Origin: an uncultured Pseudomonadota bacterium
GTDB lineage: Bacteria; Pseudomonadota; Gammaproteobacteria; Burkholderiales; Methylophilaceae
NCBI GenBank assembly: GCA_903838125.1
Contig: CAILXF010000024.1
Location: 25,086-89,085 of the forward strand
Length of the DNA: 64,000 nucleotides
Reading direction: 5' to 3'
The position numbers and the translations under genes were made by a program. This document shows, in pieces, positions 32,617-42,464 of this stretch. Under the pieces are notes generated by a model. That model had not been told where the DNA came from. It did no database searches and was given only the letters and a program-made list of their open reading frames with translations. Position 1 is the first letter of the stretch; each line of letters opens with the position of its first letter.

Positions 32617-35055
32617 ATGTTGATAATAAGAGGTGAATCTCATGTGGCTTCGTTTATGTTGATACAGGATAAATTAGATCATTGGGCCAATGGATATGGC
32701 GTTATTCAACACAGCCTAAGCACTGCGCAGGCTGTAAGGGAAGTGGTTTACTCCCAGCAGTCACGCGGGGTGAATGTAGATAGCCTACTTTCGCTGTTAT
32801 GCGCGGCAGATAAGTTAGCAAATGCTGCAATGTGGCTAGTGGTGCATATGACTTACGCCAATAAAGTGAAGTTGGATGGCGAGGCTTTAATGCCTAAAGA
32901 TTTTAAAGTAAATCCGCAAGGCCATACTGGGGGTGCGCTCAATATGGTGCCGGCCTATGTAGGCTATATGCTGGCCAATGCATTAAGTGGTGTTACACGA
33001 AGCTGGTTGATGGGTCAAGGTCATGCAGTTGCTGCCATTGATGCTGTTAACTTACTGCTCAACAATATGCGTACTGAGCATGCTGAGAGGTATGCCTTAA
33101 CTGAAGTTGGCCTATCTAGATTTGTACAGGATTTTTACTCGTACAAATTGGATGATAATGGCAATCAAGATTCACCATTGGGTAGTCACGTTAATATCAA
33201 TACAGCCGGCGGGATTCTAGAAGGTGGTTACCTTGGATTTGCTGATTTGCAATATGTACATATGCCACTCCTTGGAGAGCGCTTAGTCGCTTTTCTGTCT
33301 GATGGTGCTTTCGAAGAGCAACGAGGTGCCGATTGGGTGCCACGATGGTGGCGTGCAGAGGATAGCGGTTTAGTGGTGCCAATTATGATTTTTAATGGAC
33401 GACGGATAGATCAGCGTGCCACTTTGTCTCAAGGAAAGGGTTTAGAGTGGTTTAAGAAGCATTTGGAAACTTACTCATTTGAACCTGTAGAATTTGATGG
33501 TACTGATCCTGCAGCGTTTGCGTGCATGATTCTACGTGGGGAGCAGATGCTCCGTTCCCGGGCAGAACCAACACAAAAAATGCGGAACTATCCCTTACTG
33601 ATGCCTTATGGGATTGCTGTTGCAAAGAAAGGCGCAGGTTTTTATGCGGCAGGGACTAATGACGCGCACAGTTTACCATTAGGCAATAATCCTCATGAGA
33701 ATGAAGAGGCTATGCATCACTTCAACGCCTACGCAGGTAAGCTCTTTGTGCCTTTTGCTAGCTTGCAGGAAGCTAGCATTATCATGCAAAATCACCTACA
33801 GAATGGTCGTGTCTTGGAGCGTGATAACCCGATTGCAAATCGTGATGTTTATGTACAAAGCTTCCCTAAGCTCACTTACAAGGAAGTCGTCAGAGATGGT
33901 TTTGATCTAAATCACTATGGAAAAAGCTGTGTGATGGAGGCGGTAGACCAGACTTTCCTAGCCTATGTGCAAGCCAACCCGAGCTTGCGGCCTCGTGTGG
34001 GTAATCCTGATGAAATCCGCTCTAATCATCTGAACCAAACCCTCGACCACCTTAAGCACAGGGTGACCGAAACTGAATTGGGGATTGCTGAATCTGTTCA
34101 AGGTGCGGTCATTACAGCGCTCAATGAAGAGGCTGTGATTTGTGCTTGCTTAGGTAATAAAGGGGGCATTAATCTAGCGGTAACATACGAGGCATTTGGT
34201 CCCAAAATGCTGGGTGCTTTGCGCCAAGAAATTATTTGGTCTGATCATTTGGCCTCACGTGGACGTCAGGCTGGCTGGTTGTCTGTGCCAGTTGTATTGA
34301 CTTCTAACACCTATGAAAATGGAAAAAATGAGCGTTCGCATCAGGATCCATCTCTATGTGAAGCCCTACTGAGCGAGCCTGCAGATATTTCACGCGTCGT
34401 ATTTCCTGCTGATTTTAATAGTACAGTCGCAACGCTTGATGCATGTTATCAAACGAGAGGCAATATTTATACCTGCGTCATTCCTAAGACATTTGGGATT
34501 GCTGATATTTTTAGCGAGAGTAAAGCTGAGTTGCTCGTTTCCCAGGGTGGTATCACTTTGGATCAAGCTAAACTTGATCAAGCTGAATTGATTTTAACGG
34601 CCATCGGCGCTTTTCAATTGATGGAAACTATTAAAGCTGCGCAAAGGCTGGAACAGCGAGGTGTTAAGGTCGCAGTTAATTATTTAATTGAACCTGGTCG
34701 CTTCAGGCAAGCAAGGGGGCGGCGTGAATTGGCATACTGTGCGCACATTGAATTGCGTCACGCACTCTTTCCTGAACATATTTTAACTCGAGTGTTTGTT
34801 TGCCATACCCATCCTGAAATTATGTCTGGCATATTGCGACCATTAGATACTGCTGATAACACAGTATTTCTTGGATATACCAATCATGGTGGCACTCTAG
34901 ATACAGCGGGCATGTTGTTCGTCAATCGACAATCGTGGGGGCATATTGTGCGTGTTGCTGCACATAGTTTGCATCTTAATCCTAACGAAGTGCTAGATCA
35001 GGAGGAGATCGATGCTTTGGAAGGTCGTGTTAATCCACAAACTGTATTTATTTGA
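32617..35055 (+). CDS. Divergent phosphoketolase/transketolase-superfamily ThDP enzyme
   Basis: SHVNINTAGGILEGGYLGFADLQ and LSDGAFEEQRGADW...PIMIFNGRRI correspond to phosphoketolase SHVxPxTPGSIHEGGELGYSL and GDGEAETGPLA...LHLNGYKI; 812 aa, Xfp size. Confidence 0.75.
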   Translation: MLIIRGESHVASFMLIQDKLDHWANGYGVIQHSLSTAQAVREVVYSQQSRGVNVDSLLSLLCAADKLANAAMWLVVHMTYANKVKLDGEALMPKDFKVNPQGHTGGALNMVPAYVGYMLANALSGVTRSWLMGQGHAVAAIDAVNLLLNNMRTEHAERYALTEVGLSRFVQDFYSYKLDDNGNQDSPLGSHVNINTAGGILEGGYLGFADLQYVHMPLLGERLVAFLSDGAFEEQRGADWVPRWWRAEDSGLVVPIMIFNGRRIDQRATLSQGKGLEWFKKHLETYSFEPVEFDGTDPAAFACMILRGEQMLRSRAEPTQKMRNYPLLMPYGIAVAKKGAGFYAAGTNDAHSLPLGNNPHENEEAMHHFNAYAGKLFVPFASLQEASIIMQNHLQNGRVLERDNPIANRDVYVQSFPKLTYKEVVRDGFDLNHYGKSCVMEAVDQTFLAYVQANPSLRPRVGNPDEIRSNHLNQTLDHLKHRVTETELGIAESVQGAVITALNEEAVICACLGNKGGINLAVTYEAFGPKMLGALRQEIIWSDHLASRGRQAGWLSVPVVLTSNTYENGKNERSHQDPSLCEALLSEPADISRVVFPADFNSTVATLDACYQTRGNIYTCVIPKTFGIADIFSESKAELLVSQGGITLDQAKLDQAELILTAIGAFQLMETIKAAQRLEQRGVKVAVNYLIEPGRFRQARGRRELAYCAHIELRHALFPEHILTRVFVCHTHPEIMSGILRPLDTADNTVFLGYTNHGGTLDTAGMLFVNRQSWGHIVRVAAHSLHLNPNEVLDQEEIDALEGRVNPQTVFI

Positions 35056-35473
35056 CCAACGTTACAGGTATGTCCGTTAGATGTACAACCTGATTGGCAA
35101 TAGAACCCAATACTAAATTTCCCAAAGCACCCATGCCGCGACTACCCATCACAATGCTATCGCATGCGTGCGTCTTAGCATAGTCGACAATGGTGGTAGC
35201 GATAGGGCCAATTTCAACGTGTTGGATATATTTTAAGTTAGCCTTATCCAGCAGGGCGCAAGCTGATTTGAGTAGTTTTTTGGCCTGCGCTTGTTGCGCT
35301 TTTTCAATCAGGTCAGCGTCAATCAGAGGTAGCTCTCCAAGTGGCAGTACGATCGGTTGTACATTAAGGACATGAATTTCTGCTTGCAGGCCTTCTGCGA
35401 TTGATTTAATCACATACTTTAGAGCATGGCGTGCTTGCTCAGAACCATCAATTGGCATCAGAATTGAATGCAT
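35048..35473 (-). CDS. Universal stress protein (UspA family)
   Basis: ILMPIDGSEQARHALKYV, DSIVMGSRGMGALGNLVLGSIANQVVHLTDIPVTLVK. Confidence 0.93.
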   Translation of the reverse strand: MHSILMPIDGSEQARHALKYVIKSIAEGLQAEIHVLNVQPIVLPLGELPLIDADLIEKAQQAQAKKLLKSACALLDKANLKYIQHVEIGPIATTIVDYAKTHACDSIVMGSRGMGALGNLVLGSIANQVVHLTDIPVTLVK

Positions 35474-35526
35474 TTTCTTTTCTCTTTGACTTAATTTAAG
35501 TACGCATTGATGACTTTAATCCAAGG

Positions 35527-35811
35527 CTAAATCAAATTTTTAGTCACTTCAGCCTCAGCTTCTAGCCAGTCCTCTTCAATGCCATCTGGACTAAAGTTTC
35601 TACGTTGCGCTCTGAAATAGGCGTTATCGGCAATCATCTTCTTGCGCTCCTCTTCACTCACTTTAGAAGCTGCTGTTACCTTTTTTGATGCACGCGGCTT
35701 GGCGGCAACTGGTTTTTTTTCTTTAATTACACCAATTGCTAGCACCTTCTTTTCCGTCACCAGTTTTTGCGCTGCCGGTTTCTTTTCTGCTGTTTTCTTT
35801 AAGGTCGTCAT
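35527..35811 (-). CDS. DUF2934-like small protein (copy B, Lys/Ala-rich N-terminal extension)
   Basis: Basic N-terminus then RKKMIADNAYFRAQRRNFSPDGIEEDWLEAEAEV. Confidence 0.8.
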   Translation of the reverse strand: MTTLKKTAEKKPAAQKLVTEKKVLAIGVIKEKKPVAAKPRASKKVTAASKVSEEERKKMIADNAYFRAQRRNFSPDGIEEDWLEAEAEVTKNLI

Positions 35812-35935
35812 TTTTTGGATCTTTCAGTGGTTAGTGAGATTGACTATAGCGACTTCATTAAATGCATTTAATAGGGGGTAATAATAAAACTTTATAACAC
35901 AAGTCTAATGTTAAATTTAGACCGTCATCATTTTT

Positions 35936-35949
35936 TTGATGTAGGTCAA
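35936..35949. promoter_or_regulatory. FNR-type box between DUF2934-like copy B/uspA and the mgtA-like gene
   Basis: TTGATGTAGGTCAA. Confidence 0.7.
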
Positions 35950-36092
35950 ATGCACTGCAAATTGAACAGCTAAATTGATTTTATTAATTTAAGCTTCTTT
36001 AGCATCACTATATTGTATTTATCACTCATTTTACTTAGCCATTTAATAGGAAGCGGGTTTGAGTTTTTTAGCCTAATATAAAGAAGGTACCT

Positions 36093-38645
36093 TTGAATCG
36101 CCAATGGTGGATAGACCCCATATCTATAATCATGCAAGAGTTGGAAAGCTCCTCCTCAGGACTAACCAGCGCTAAGGCAAAGTTACGCCTAATTAAACTT
36201 GGCCCCAATATTATAAGTTACATAAGAAAAACAAATCTACTCTTGCAGTTTTTGTCACGTTTTCGCAATCCCTTGGTTATCCTGCTTTTGTTTGCCAGTG
36301 TATTGTCTGCCTTTACTGCAGATATAACCAGTTTTGTTATCATTGTTACTATGGTTGTACTAAGCGTAAGCTTAGATTTTGTGCAGGAGTACCGTGCAGA
36401 AAAGGCAGTTGATGCTCTGCGACACCTGGTCGCAGTGAAGTCCACTGTTCTTAGAGATCAAAAGATTGTCGAAATTCCTGTTGAGCGACTGGTCACTGGT
36501 GACATAGTGTTGCTTAGTGCCGGCGACCTAGTCCCCGCCGATGGACGTTTGATTGAAGCTGATGATTTTTTTGTTAATCAGGCATTGCTGACTGGTGAGG
36601 CATATCCAGTAGAGAAGTTTTTAGAAAGCCTAGTGCAGAGTTCCCCAGAAAGTATACGAACAAACTCAGCAGATATTGATCTAACCAGTGCATCTAATAC
36701 AGTTTTTGCCGGCACCCATGTTGTGAGTGGCTCGGCGCGGGTTCTGATTTGTAGAACTGGTGCACAGACCATGCTGGGTAGCATTGCTGGGGCTTTAAAT
36801 GTTAGTACGCCAGCTACTGCATTTGAAACGAGTAGTTATCGTTTTGGTATGCTGATTCTGCGCATCACATTTTTTCTTGTTATGTTTGTGTTGCTAGTCA
36901 ACTTGCTACAACATCGCCCATGGTTAGAATCTTTTATGTTTGCGCTGGCATTAGCCGTTGGTCTGACCCCGGAATTGTTGCCAATGATTATTACGGTAAC
37001 ACTGTCACGTGGGGCAATACGCATGAGTCGCCAGCATGTGATTGTGAAACGGCTATCAGCGATCCATAACCTAGGTAGTATGGATGTGCTTTGCACTGAT
37101 AAGACTGGCACGCTCACTGAAGCTAAAATACGGTTGGAGCGGCATTTAGATTGTACGGGGCACGATAGCGAGCACGTGTTGCGATGGGCTTATCTGAATA
37201 GTTTTTTTGAAACTGGCCTGAAGAGTCCGTTAGACGAAGCTATATTGAACCATAAGCATCTTGATGTAAGTGCTTGGTCCAAGGTGGACGAGGTGCCGTT
37301 TGACTTTGAGCGACGGCGTGTTTCGGTATTGCTCAAGCACCAAGGCGCCGATTATTTGGTTGTAAAAGGCGCCTGCGAAGATGTACTGAAATTGTGTAGT
37401 AGCTATGAGCATCAACAAGGTCTGATGCAAGCACTTACTGAAGTTAAGCTTCACGCTCTAAATGAGCAGGCAGCCCAATTGGCTCAACAGGGTTTTCGGG
37501 TATTGGGGATAGCTTGGCGGCAAGTGGAAGAGACGCGACAGCATGCCGATATCAGCGACGAGTCTAATTTGGTTTTTGCGGGATTCGCTGCATTTCTTGA
37601 TCCGCCGAAAACCAGTGCCAGTTCAGCGCTAGCGCAGCTACAAAAAAGCGGTATCGCAATTAAGGTGCTGACTGGCGACAATGAGCTGGTCACTCAGCAT
37701 GTATGTAACGAACTCGGCCTTACTGTGACTGGTATGTTGACCGGCAGTCAAATTTCACAATTAGATGATGCTGCATTGCAAGCGCGGGTTGAAACTGTGA
37801 ATATTTATTGTCGTGTAACCCCTGCTTTAAAAAGTCGCGTCTTACTGGCATTAAAGCAGCGTGGCCATATTGTAGGTTTTTTGGGTGATGGTATTAATGA
37901 TGCACCAGCGTTGCATTTGGCCGACGTCAGCATTTCGGTAGACAGTGCTGTTGATGTCGCTAAGGACGCAGCTAGCCTGATTTTATTGCGACAGGACTTG
38001 AATGTATTGCATCAAGGGGTGATGGAGGGCAGGCGCACCTTTGGCAATATTATGAAATACGTGATGATGGGCACCAGTTCGAACTTTGGCAATATGTTCA
38101 GTATGGCAGGGGCTTCTTTATTTTTGCCGTTTTTGCCCATGTTGCCCATACAAATACTCCTTAATAATCTACTTTACGATTTATCAGAAGTGACTATTCC
38201 ATTTGATAATGTAGACCAAGAATACTTGAAGCAGCCACGACGGTGGTCTATGCCGATGATTCGTAACTTTATGCTGATTGTGGGTCCTATCAGTTCTTTA
38301 TTCGACTTCCTCACTTTTTATGTGATGCTGGTGCTGCTAAATGCGCATCAGGACTTGTTTCGAACAGGTTGGTTTGTTGAATCAATTGTGACTCAAGTAT
38401 TGGTCATTTTTGTTATCCGCACACAGCGTAACCCCTTTAAGAGCCTGCCTAATCATTGGCTCACCATTACTTCCTTAATGGTGGTTGCAATAGCTATTGT
38501 CTTGCCTTATACCTCTGCGGGTAGATACTTTGGATTTATTCCATTACCATTAATTTTCTTCAGTATTTTGCTGGCGATGGGCATGACTTATTTGGTAATG
38601 GTGGAGTTGGTAAAGCGCTGGTTTTATAAAAAAGTTGGATTGTAG
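36093..38645 (+). CDS. mgtA: MgtA-like Mg2+-translocating P-type ATPase (TTG start)
   Basis: DKTGTLTEAKI, AVGLTPELLPMIITVTLSRGA, FETGLKSPLDEAIL; AAGAAGG before TTG. Confidence 0.85.
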   Translation: MNRQWWIDPISIIMQELESSSSGLTSAKAKLRLIKLGPNIISYIRKTNLLLQFLSRFRNPLVILLLFASVLSAFTADITSFVIIVTMVVLSVSLDFVQEYRAEKAVDALRHLVAVKSTVLRDQKIVEIPVERLVTGDIVLLSAGDLVPADGRLIEADDFFVNQALLTGEAYPVEKFLESLVQSSPESIRTNSADIDLTSASNTVFAGTHVVSGSARVLICRTGAQTMLGSIAGALNVSTPATAFETSSYRFGMLILRITFFLVMFVLLVNLLQHRPWLESFMFALALAVGLTPELLPMIITVTLSRGAIRMSRQHVIVKRLSAIHNLGSMDVLCTDKTGTLTEAKIRLERHLDCTGHDSEHVLRWAYLNSFFETGLKSPLDEAILNHKHLDVSAWSKVDEVPFDFERRRVSVLLKHQGADYLVVKGACEDVLKLCSSYEHQQGLMQALTEVKLHALNEQAAQLAQQGFRVLGIAWRQVEETRQHADISDESNLVFAGFAAFLDPPKTSASSALAQLQKSGIAIKVLTGDNELVTQHVCNELGLTVTGMLTGSQISQLDDAALQARVETVNIYCRVTPALKSRVLLALKQRGHIVGFLGDGINDAPALHLADVSISVDSAVDVAKDAASLILLRQDLNVLHQGVMEGRRTFGNIMKYVMMGTSSNFGNMFSMAGASLFLPFLPMLPIQILLNNLLYDLSEVTIPFDNVDQEYLKQPRRWSMPMIRNFMLIVGPISSLFDFLTFYVMLVLLNAHQDLFRTGWFVESIVTQVLVIFVIRTQRNPFKSLPNHWLTITSLMVVAIAIVLPYTSAGRYFGFIPLPLIFFSILLAMGMTYLVMVELVKRWFYKKVGL

Positions 38646-38785
38646 ATTTTTTTATAATTAAAATCTTAAAAGGATTGGTATTTTATTTAAATCCGATTCA
38701 ATTTAATCGTTATCAGTGCTTACTAGCGCTGTAATTAAATGAAGATAGCGCTTCTGTAATCGTATTATCTAGTAAACTTGAAAGC

Positions 38786-40231
38786 ATGAAGCTTTTATAT
38801 GTTTTAGCCTTATTGTGCAGCTTGCAAGCTTGCCAGCAGAAGCCGCATCCATCAATGCCATCTATCGTCTTTGCTATTGCGCAGGCACCCCTCAATTTAG
38901 ATCCTCGTTATGCCACTGACGCAGGGTCGGAGCGCGTTAATCGCCTCTTATACCGTGCATTAATAGACTTTGATGCGCAATCTAAACCTATTGCCCAGTT
39001 AGCGAGTTGGCAAAAAGTCAGTATCACCCAATATAGATTTACGTTAATTAAATCCCCTGATCAGTTTCATAATGGCATGACGCTGACTGCGCACGATATC
39101 GCCGCGACCTATCAATCCATCATACAACTGAAAGACTCCGCGCACACTGCAGAATTTGCCAATATTGCACAAATAGTAGTGGTGGATAATCGCACCCTAG
39201 ATTTTTATCTACAAAAGCCGGATGCACAGTTTGTTGCCAAGTTAATTATCGGAATTTTACCAGCACCACTCATTGTTGCAGGCCATGATTTTTCACATGC
39301 GCCCGTGGGAAGTGGCCCACTCAAACTTGTGTCTTGGAATCATCAGTTAATATTAGAGCGCCGTTCTGATCAGCAACGCATCAGTTTGATTGAAGTGAAA
39401 GACCCAACAGTACGGGTGTTAAAGTTACTCCGCGGGGAGGTGGATTTGCTGCAAGGTGATTTGCAACCGGAGCTGGTTAGATACCTGCAAACCAAGCCGC
39501 AGTTAGTCATTAAAACTAGTGTCGGCAGTAATTTTTCATATCTTGGTTTTAACTGCGAGGATGCTCAACTCCAAAACCCTTTAGTGAGACGTGCAGTCGC
39601 TCACGCTATTGACCGCGCTGCGATTATTAAGCTTGCATTAGTGAGTGCTAGTCGAGAGGCTGCGGCTATTTTGCCACCTGAACATTACACCAATCAGGAT
39701 GCTGCCGCCTTAGTCTCTTATAACTACAATCCAGCGTTATCAAAGGAATTGCTGATAAAAGCTGGTGTTAAATTGCCATTAAAGCTGGTCTATAAAACTT
39801 CCACCGATGCGCAGAGGGTACGCCTTGCGACGATTATGCAAGCACAAATGGCTCCAGCAGGCATAGACTTGGAAATACGCAGTCTAGATTGGGGTACGTT
39901 TTTTGAAGATGTAAAACAAGGTCAGTTCCAGTTGTATGGACTGACTTGGGTAGGCATTAAAACCCCTGAGATTTATGCAAAGTCTTTTGCCACTAATAGC
40001 ATACCGCCTAATGGTTTTAATCGTGGACGTTATGCGGATAAGGCGCTAGATCAACTGTTGGCGAAAGAAGACTGGTCAGCAGTGACTGCACGTATTCATC
40101 AGCAATTACCCTATGTGCCGCTGTGGTATGAAGGTCAGTTTGCGGCTATGGCTAAAAATATTACACATTATTCTCCCAAGCCTGACGGTAACTGGGATGA
40201 TTTAGCTACAATAAGCAACTATGCACATTGA
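38786..40231 (+). CDS. Peptide ABC-transporter substrate-binding protein (SBP_bac_5)
   Basis: Lipobox LLCSLQAC; RYATDAGSERVNRLLYRALIDFD; GSGPLKLVSW. Confidence 0.9.
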   Translation: MKLLYVLALLCSLQACQQKPHPSMPSIVFAIAQAPLNLDPRYATDAGSERVNRLLYRALIDFDAQSKPIAQLASWQKVSITQYRFTLIKSPDQFHNGMTLTAHDIAATYQSIIQLKDSAHTAEFANIAQIVVVDNRTLDFYLQKPDAQFVAKLIIGILPAPLIVAGHDFSHAPVGSGPLKLVSWNHQLILERRSDQQRISLIEVKDPTVRVLKLLRGEVDLLQGDLQPELVRYLQTKPQLVIKTSVGSNFSYLGFNCEDAQLQNPLVRRAVAHAIDRAAIIKLALVSASREAAAILPPEHYTNQDAAALVSYNYNPALSKELLIKAGVKLPLKLVYKTSTDAQRVRLATIMQAQMAPAGIDLEIRSLDWGTFFEDVKQGQFQLYGLTWVGIKTPEIYAKSFATNSIPPNGFNRGRYADKALDQLLAKEDWSAVTARIHQQLPYVPLWYEGQFAAMAKNITHYSPKPDGNWDDLATISNYAH

Positions 40232-40703
40232 AATCTCTATTCCGCTGCAAATGCTAAATCTATTTGATATAGATGGGGTGCTAGTCGCTAGCTACAAAGT
40301 TTCCACTGCGGCGAAGGGTGCGGGTTGTATAAAAAATAGCGAATGTACACCGACGGGTCAACATATTATTCGCGCTAAGATAGGGGCTGCCGAAAAATTA
40401 AATGCTGTGTATGTCGGGCGTAGAGCGACTGGTGAAATATGCACACCAGAATTGATGGCTACTCACCCTAATCGTGACTGGATTTTGACTCGAATATTAT
40501 GGCTATCAGGCACGGAAATTGGCCAAAATAGATTGGGTCAAGTGGATACCATGCAACGTTATATTTATATCCACGGCACACCTGACAGTACCGTCATGGG
40601 TAAGATCGGCTCGCATGGTTGTATTCGTATGCGCAACGCTGATGTTGTTGCATTATTTGATTTAGTTCAAGTAGGCACCTCAGTGAATATCAGTAATGAT
40701 TAA
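40221..40703 (+). CDS. YkuD-domain L,D-transpeptidase-family protein, no signal peptide
   Basis: YIHGTPDSTVMGKIGSHGCIRMRNADVVALFDLV catalytic motif; overlaps both neighbours; charged/amphipathic N-terminus without a signal sequence. Confidence 0.88.
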   Translation: MHIEISIPLQMLNLFDIDGVLVASYKVSTAAKGAGCIKNSECTPTGQHIIRAKIGAAEKLNAVYVGRRATGEICTPELMATHPNRDWILTRILWLSGTEIGQNRLGQVDTMQRYIYIHGTPDSTVMGKIGSHGCIRMRNADVVALFDLVQVGTSVNISND

Positions 40704-41601
40704 GCGTTTAAGCGGTTTATTTATCGTCATTTTTGGCGTTTTACTCCTTACATTTTTATTGATTCATGTGGTGCCGGGTGATCCAGTCGAGGTCATGTTA
40801 GGCGATTCTGCAACGCAGGCAGACCGCTCGCAATTGCGAATCGAGCTAGGGCTTGAACGGCCTCTGGCACAGCAGTTTTCAATTTACCTCACTAAGATTG
40901 CCCAAGGCGATTTCGGGCAGTCTATCCATACTAAAACCCCTATTGCCAATCTAATTAAAACGCGTTATCCAGCGACCTTAAAGCTTGCCACATTAGCCTT
41001 GCTGATTGGTTTGACTATAGGGGTGCCGCTAGGTATTTATGCAGCCCTGAAAGCGGGGCAATGGCAGGACTTGGTCGTGACTTTGGTCTCGGTACGCCTG
41101 TCAGCAATGCCAGCATTCTGGCTTGGCCCCATATTAATGCTAGTGTTTGCTGTGTATTTTGGCTGGTTTCCAGTGAGTGGAATGGAGTCTAACGCCTCAA
41201 TTATTTTACCTGCGTTAACGCTGGGGTTGGGTTTAAGTGCAATTCTAACGCGCATGACCCGCACTAGTTTGCTTGAAGTGCTAAATGACGACTATATCCG
41301 AACTGCACGAGCCAAAGGCTTAAGTGAATCAACCGTTATTTTACGTCACGCATTACGTGCGGCTTTATTACCTATTATCACGATCGTTGGTTTGCAAATG
41401 GGCAGCCTGTTAGCAGGCACCGTGATTACTGAAACTATATTTAGCTGGGATGGCATTGGGCGTTTGTTGGTGGAAAGTATAGAAAAACGCGACTATCCTG
41501 TTACGCAAGCTTGTGTGCTAGTAGTGGCGCTCAGTTACGTGTTGGTGAATCAGGTGACTGATTTAGTCTATCGTTTGGCAGATCCGCGAGTTAAGGGCTA
41601 G
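40696..41601 (+). CDS. Peptide ABC transporter permease, DppB type
   Basis: FLLIHVVPGDPVEVMLGDSA, permease EAA-like loop DDYIRTARAKGLSE. Confidence 0.93.
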   Translation: MIKRLSGLFIVIFGVLLLTFLLIHVVPGDPVEVMLGDSATQADRSQLRIELGLERPLAQQFSIYLTKIAQGDFGQSIHTKTPIANLIKTRYPATLKLATLALLIGLTIGVPLGIYAALKAGQWQDLVVTLVSVRLSAMPAFWLGPILMLVFAVYFGWFPVSGMESNASIILPALTLGLGLSAILTRMTRTSLLEVLNDDYIRTARAKGLSESTVILRHALRAALLPIITIVGLQMGSLLAGTVITETIFSWDGIGRLLVESIEKRDYPVTQACVLVVALSYVLVNQVTDLVYRLADPRVKG

Positions 41602-41632
41602 CAGAAGAGCTCGCTTTGGAAGATTAAAGTTT

Positions 41633-42427
41633 ATGAAATTTTTTGTAGTTTTTATATTGCTATTTTGGCTAGTAGCCGTTGTGCTAGGGAGAGTCTTGCA
41701 CCTAAACCCAGATTTCATCGACCTGCATGCCATTCTAAGGGCTCCTAGTGCGCATTATTGGTTGGGTGCAGACGATTTAGGCCGCAACTTATTAGCGCGG
41801 TTATTGCGCGGTGTAGAGGTTTCTTTTCTGGTTGCAATTACGGTGACTACCGTTACGATGTGTATAGGCGTTTTGGTTGGTGTGATTGCTGGCTTTTATG
41901 GCGGTAAAGTGGATCGTTTCTTGATGCAAATTACTGATATTTTCTTGGCTTTTCCTGGTATCTTATTGGCGATTGCTTTTGCTGCAGTTTTGGGGCCTGG
42001 TATCATCAATTTAATGATTGCGTTGTGCTTAACTGGTTGGGTCAGCTATGCAAGGTTAACCCGAGGTCAAACGTTGAGTTTACGCAACCGTCAGCATGTG
42101 CAGGCATCCGAGTCCTTGGGAGCAAAGGCGCCGCGATTAATTGCGTACCACATACTACCCTTGCTGACTTCTGTTTTGGTGGTGGAAGCTACCTACAGTA
42201 TTGCTAGCGTAATCATTGCTGAGGCTAGCTTGTCGTTTCTCGGTTTGGGCATACAAGCACCCAATGCTTCTTGGGGTGCTATGCTTCGGGATGGAGTGCG
42301 TTATATGCTAGTAGCGCCACATTATGTGTTGGTGGTTGGATTCAGCTTGATGAGTTTGATTTTAGCTATTAATCTAGGTGGTGATTATCTTCGCGCCGCG
42401 CTCAATGTTCAGGCTGAAGCAGCATAG
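41633..42427 (+). CDS. Peptide ABC transporter permease, DppC type
   Basis: HYWLGADDLGRNLLARLLRGVEVS, EASLSFLGLGIQAPNASWGAML. Confidence 0.93.
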   Translation: MKFFVVFILLFWLVAVVLGRVLHLNPDFIDLHAILRAPSAHYWLGADDLGRNLLARLLRGVEVSFLVAITVTTVTMCIGVLVGVIAGFYGGKVDRFLMQITDIFLAFPGILLAIAFAAVLGPGIINLMIALCLTGWVSYARLTRGQTLSLRNRQHVQASESLGAKAPRLIAYHILPLLTSVLVVEATYSIASVIIAEASLSFLGLGIQAPNASWGAMLRDGVRYMLVAPHYVLVVGFSLMSLILAINLGGDYLRAALNVQAEAA

Positions 42428-42464
42428 GTCATCAGCGCACCATTAATCAATAAAAAAGGCTCAC

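Noticed and set aside
36093-38645. P-type ATPase as a CcoI copper pump for cbb3
   Set aside because: No CPC motif or N-terminal metal-binding domain; the motifs are MgtA-like.
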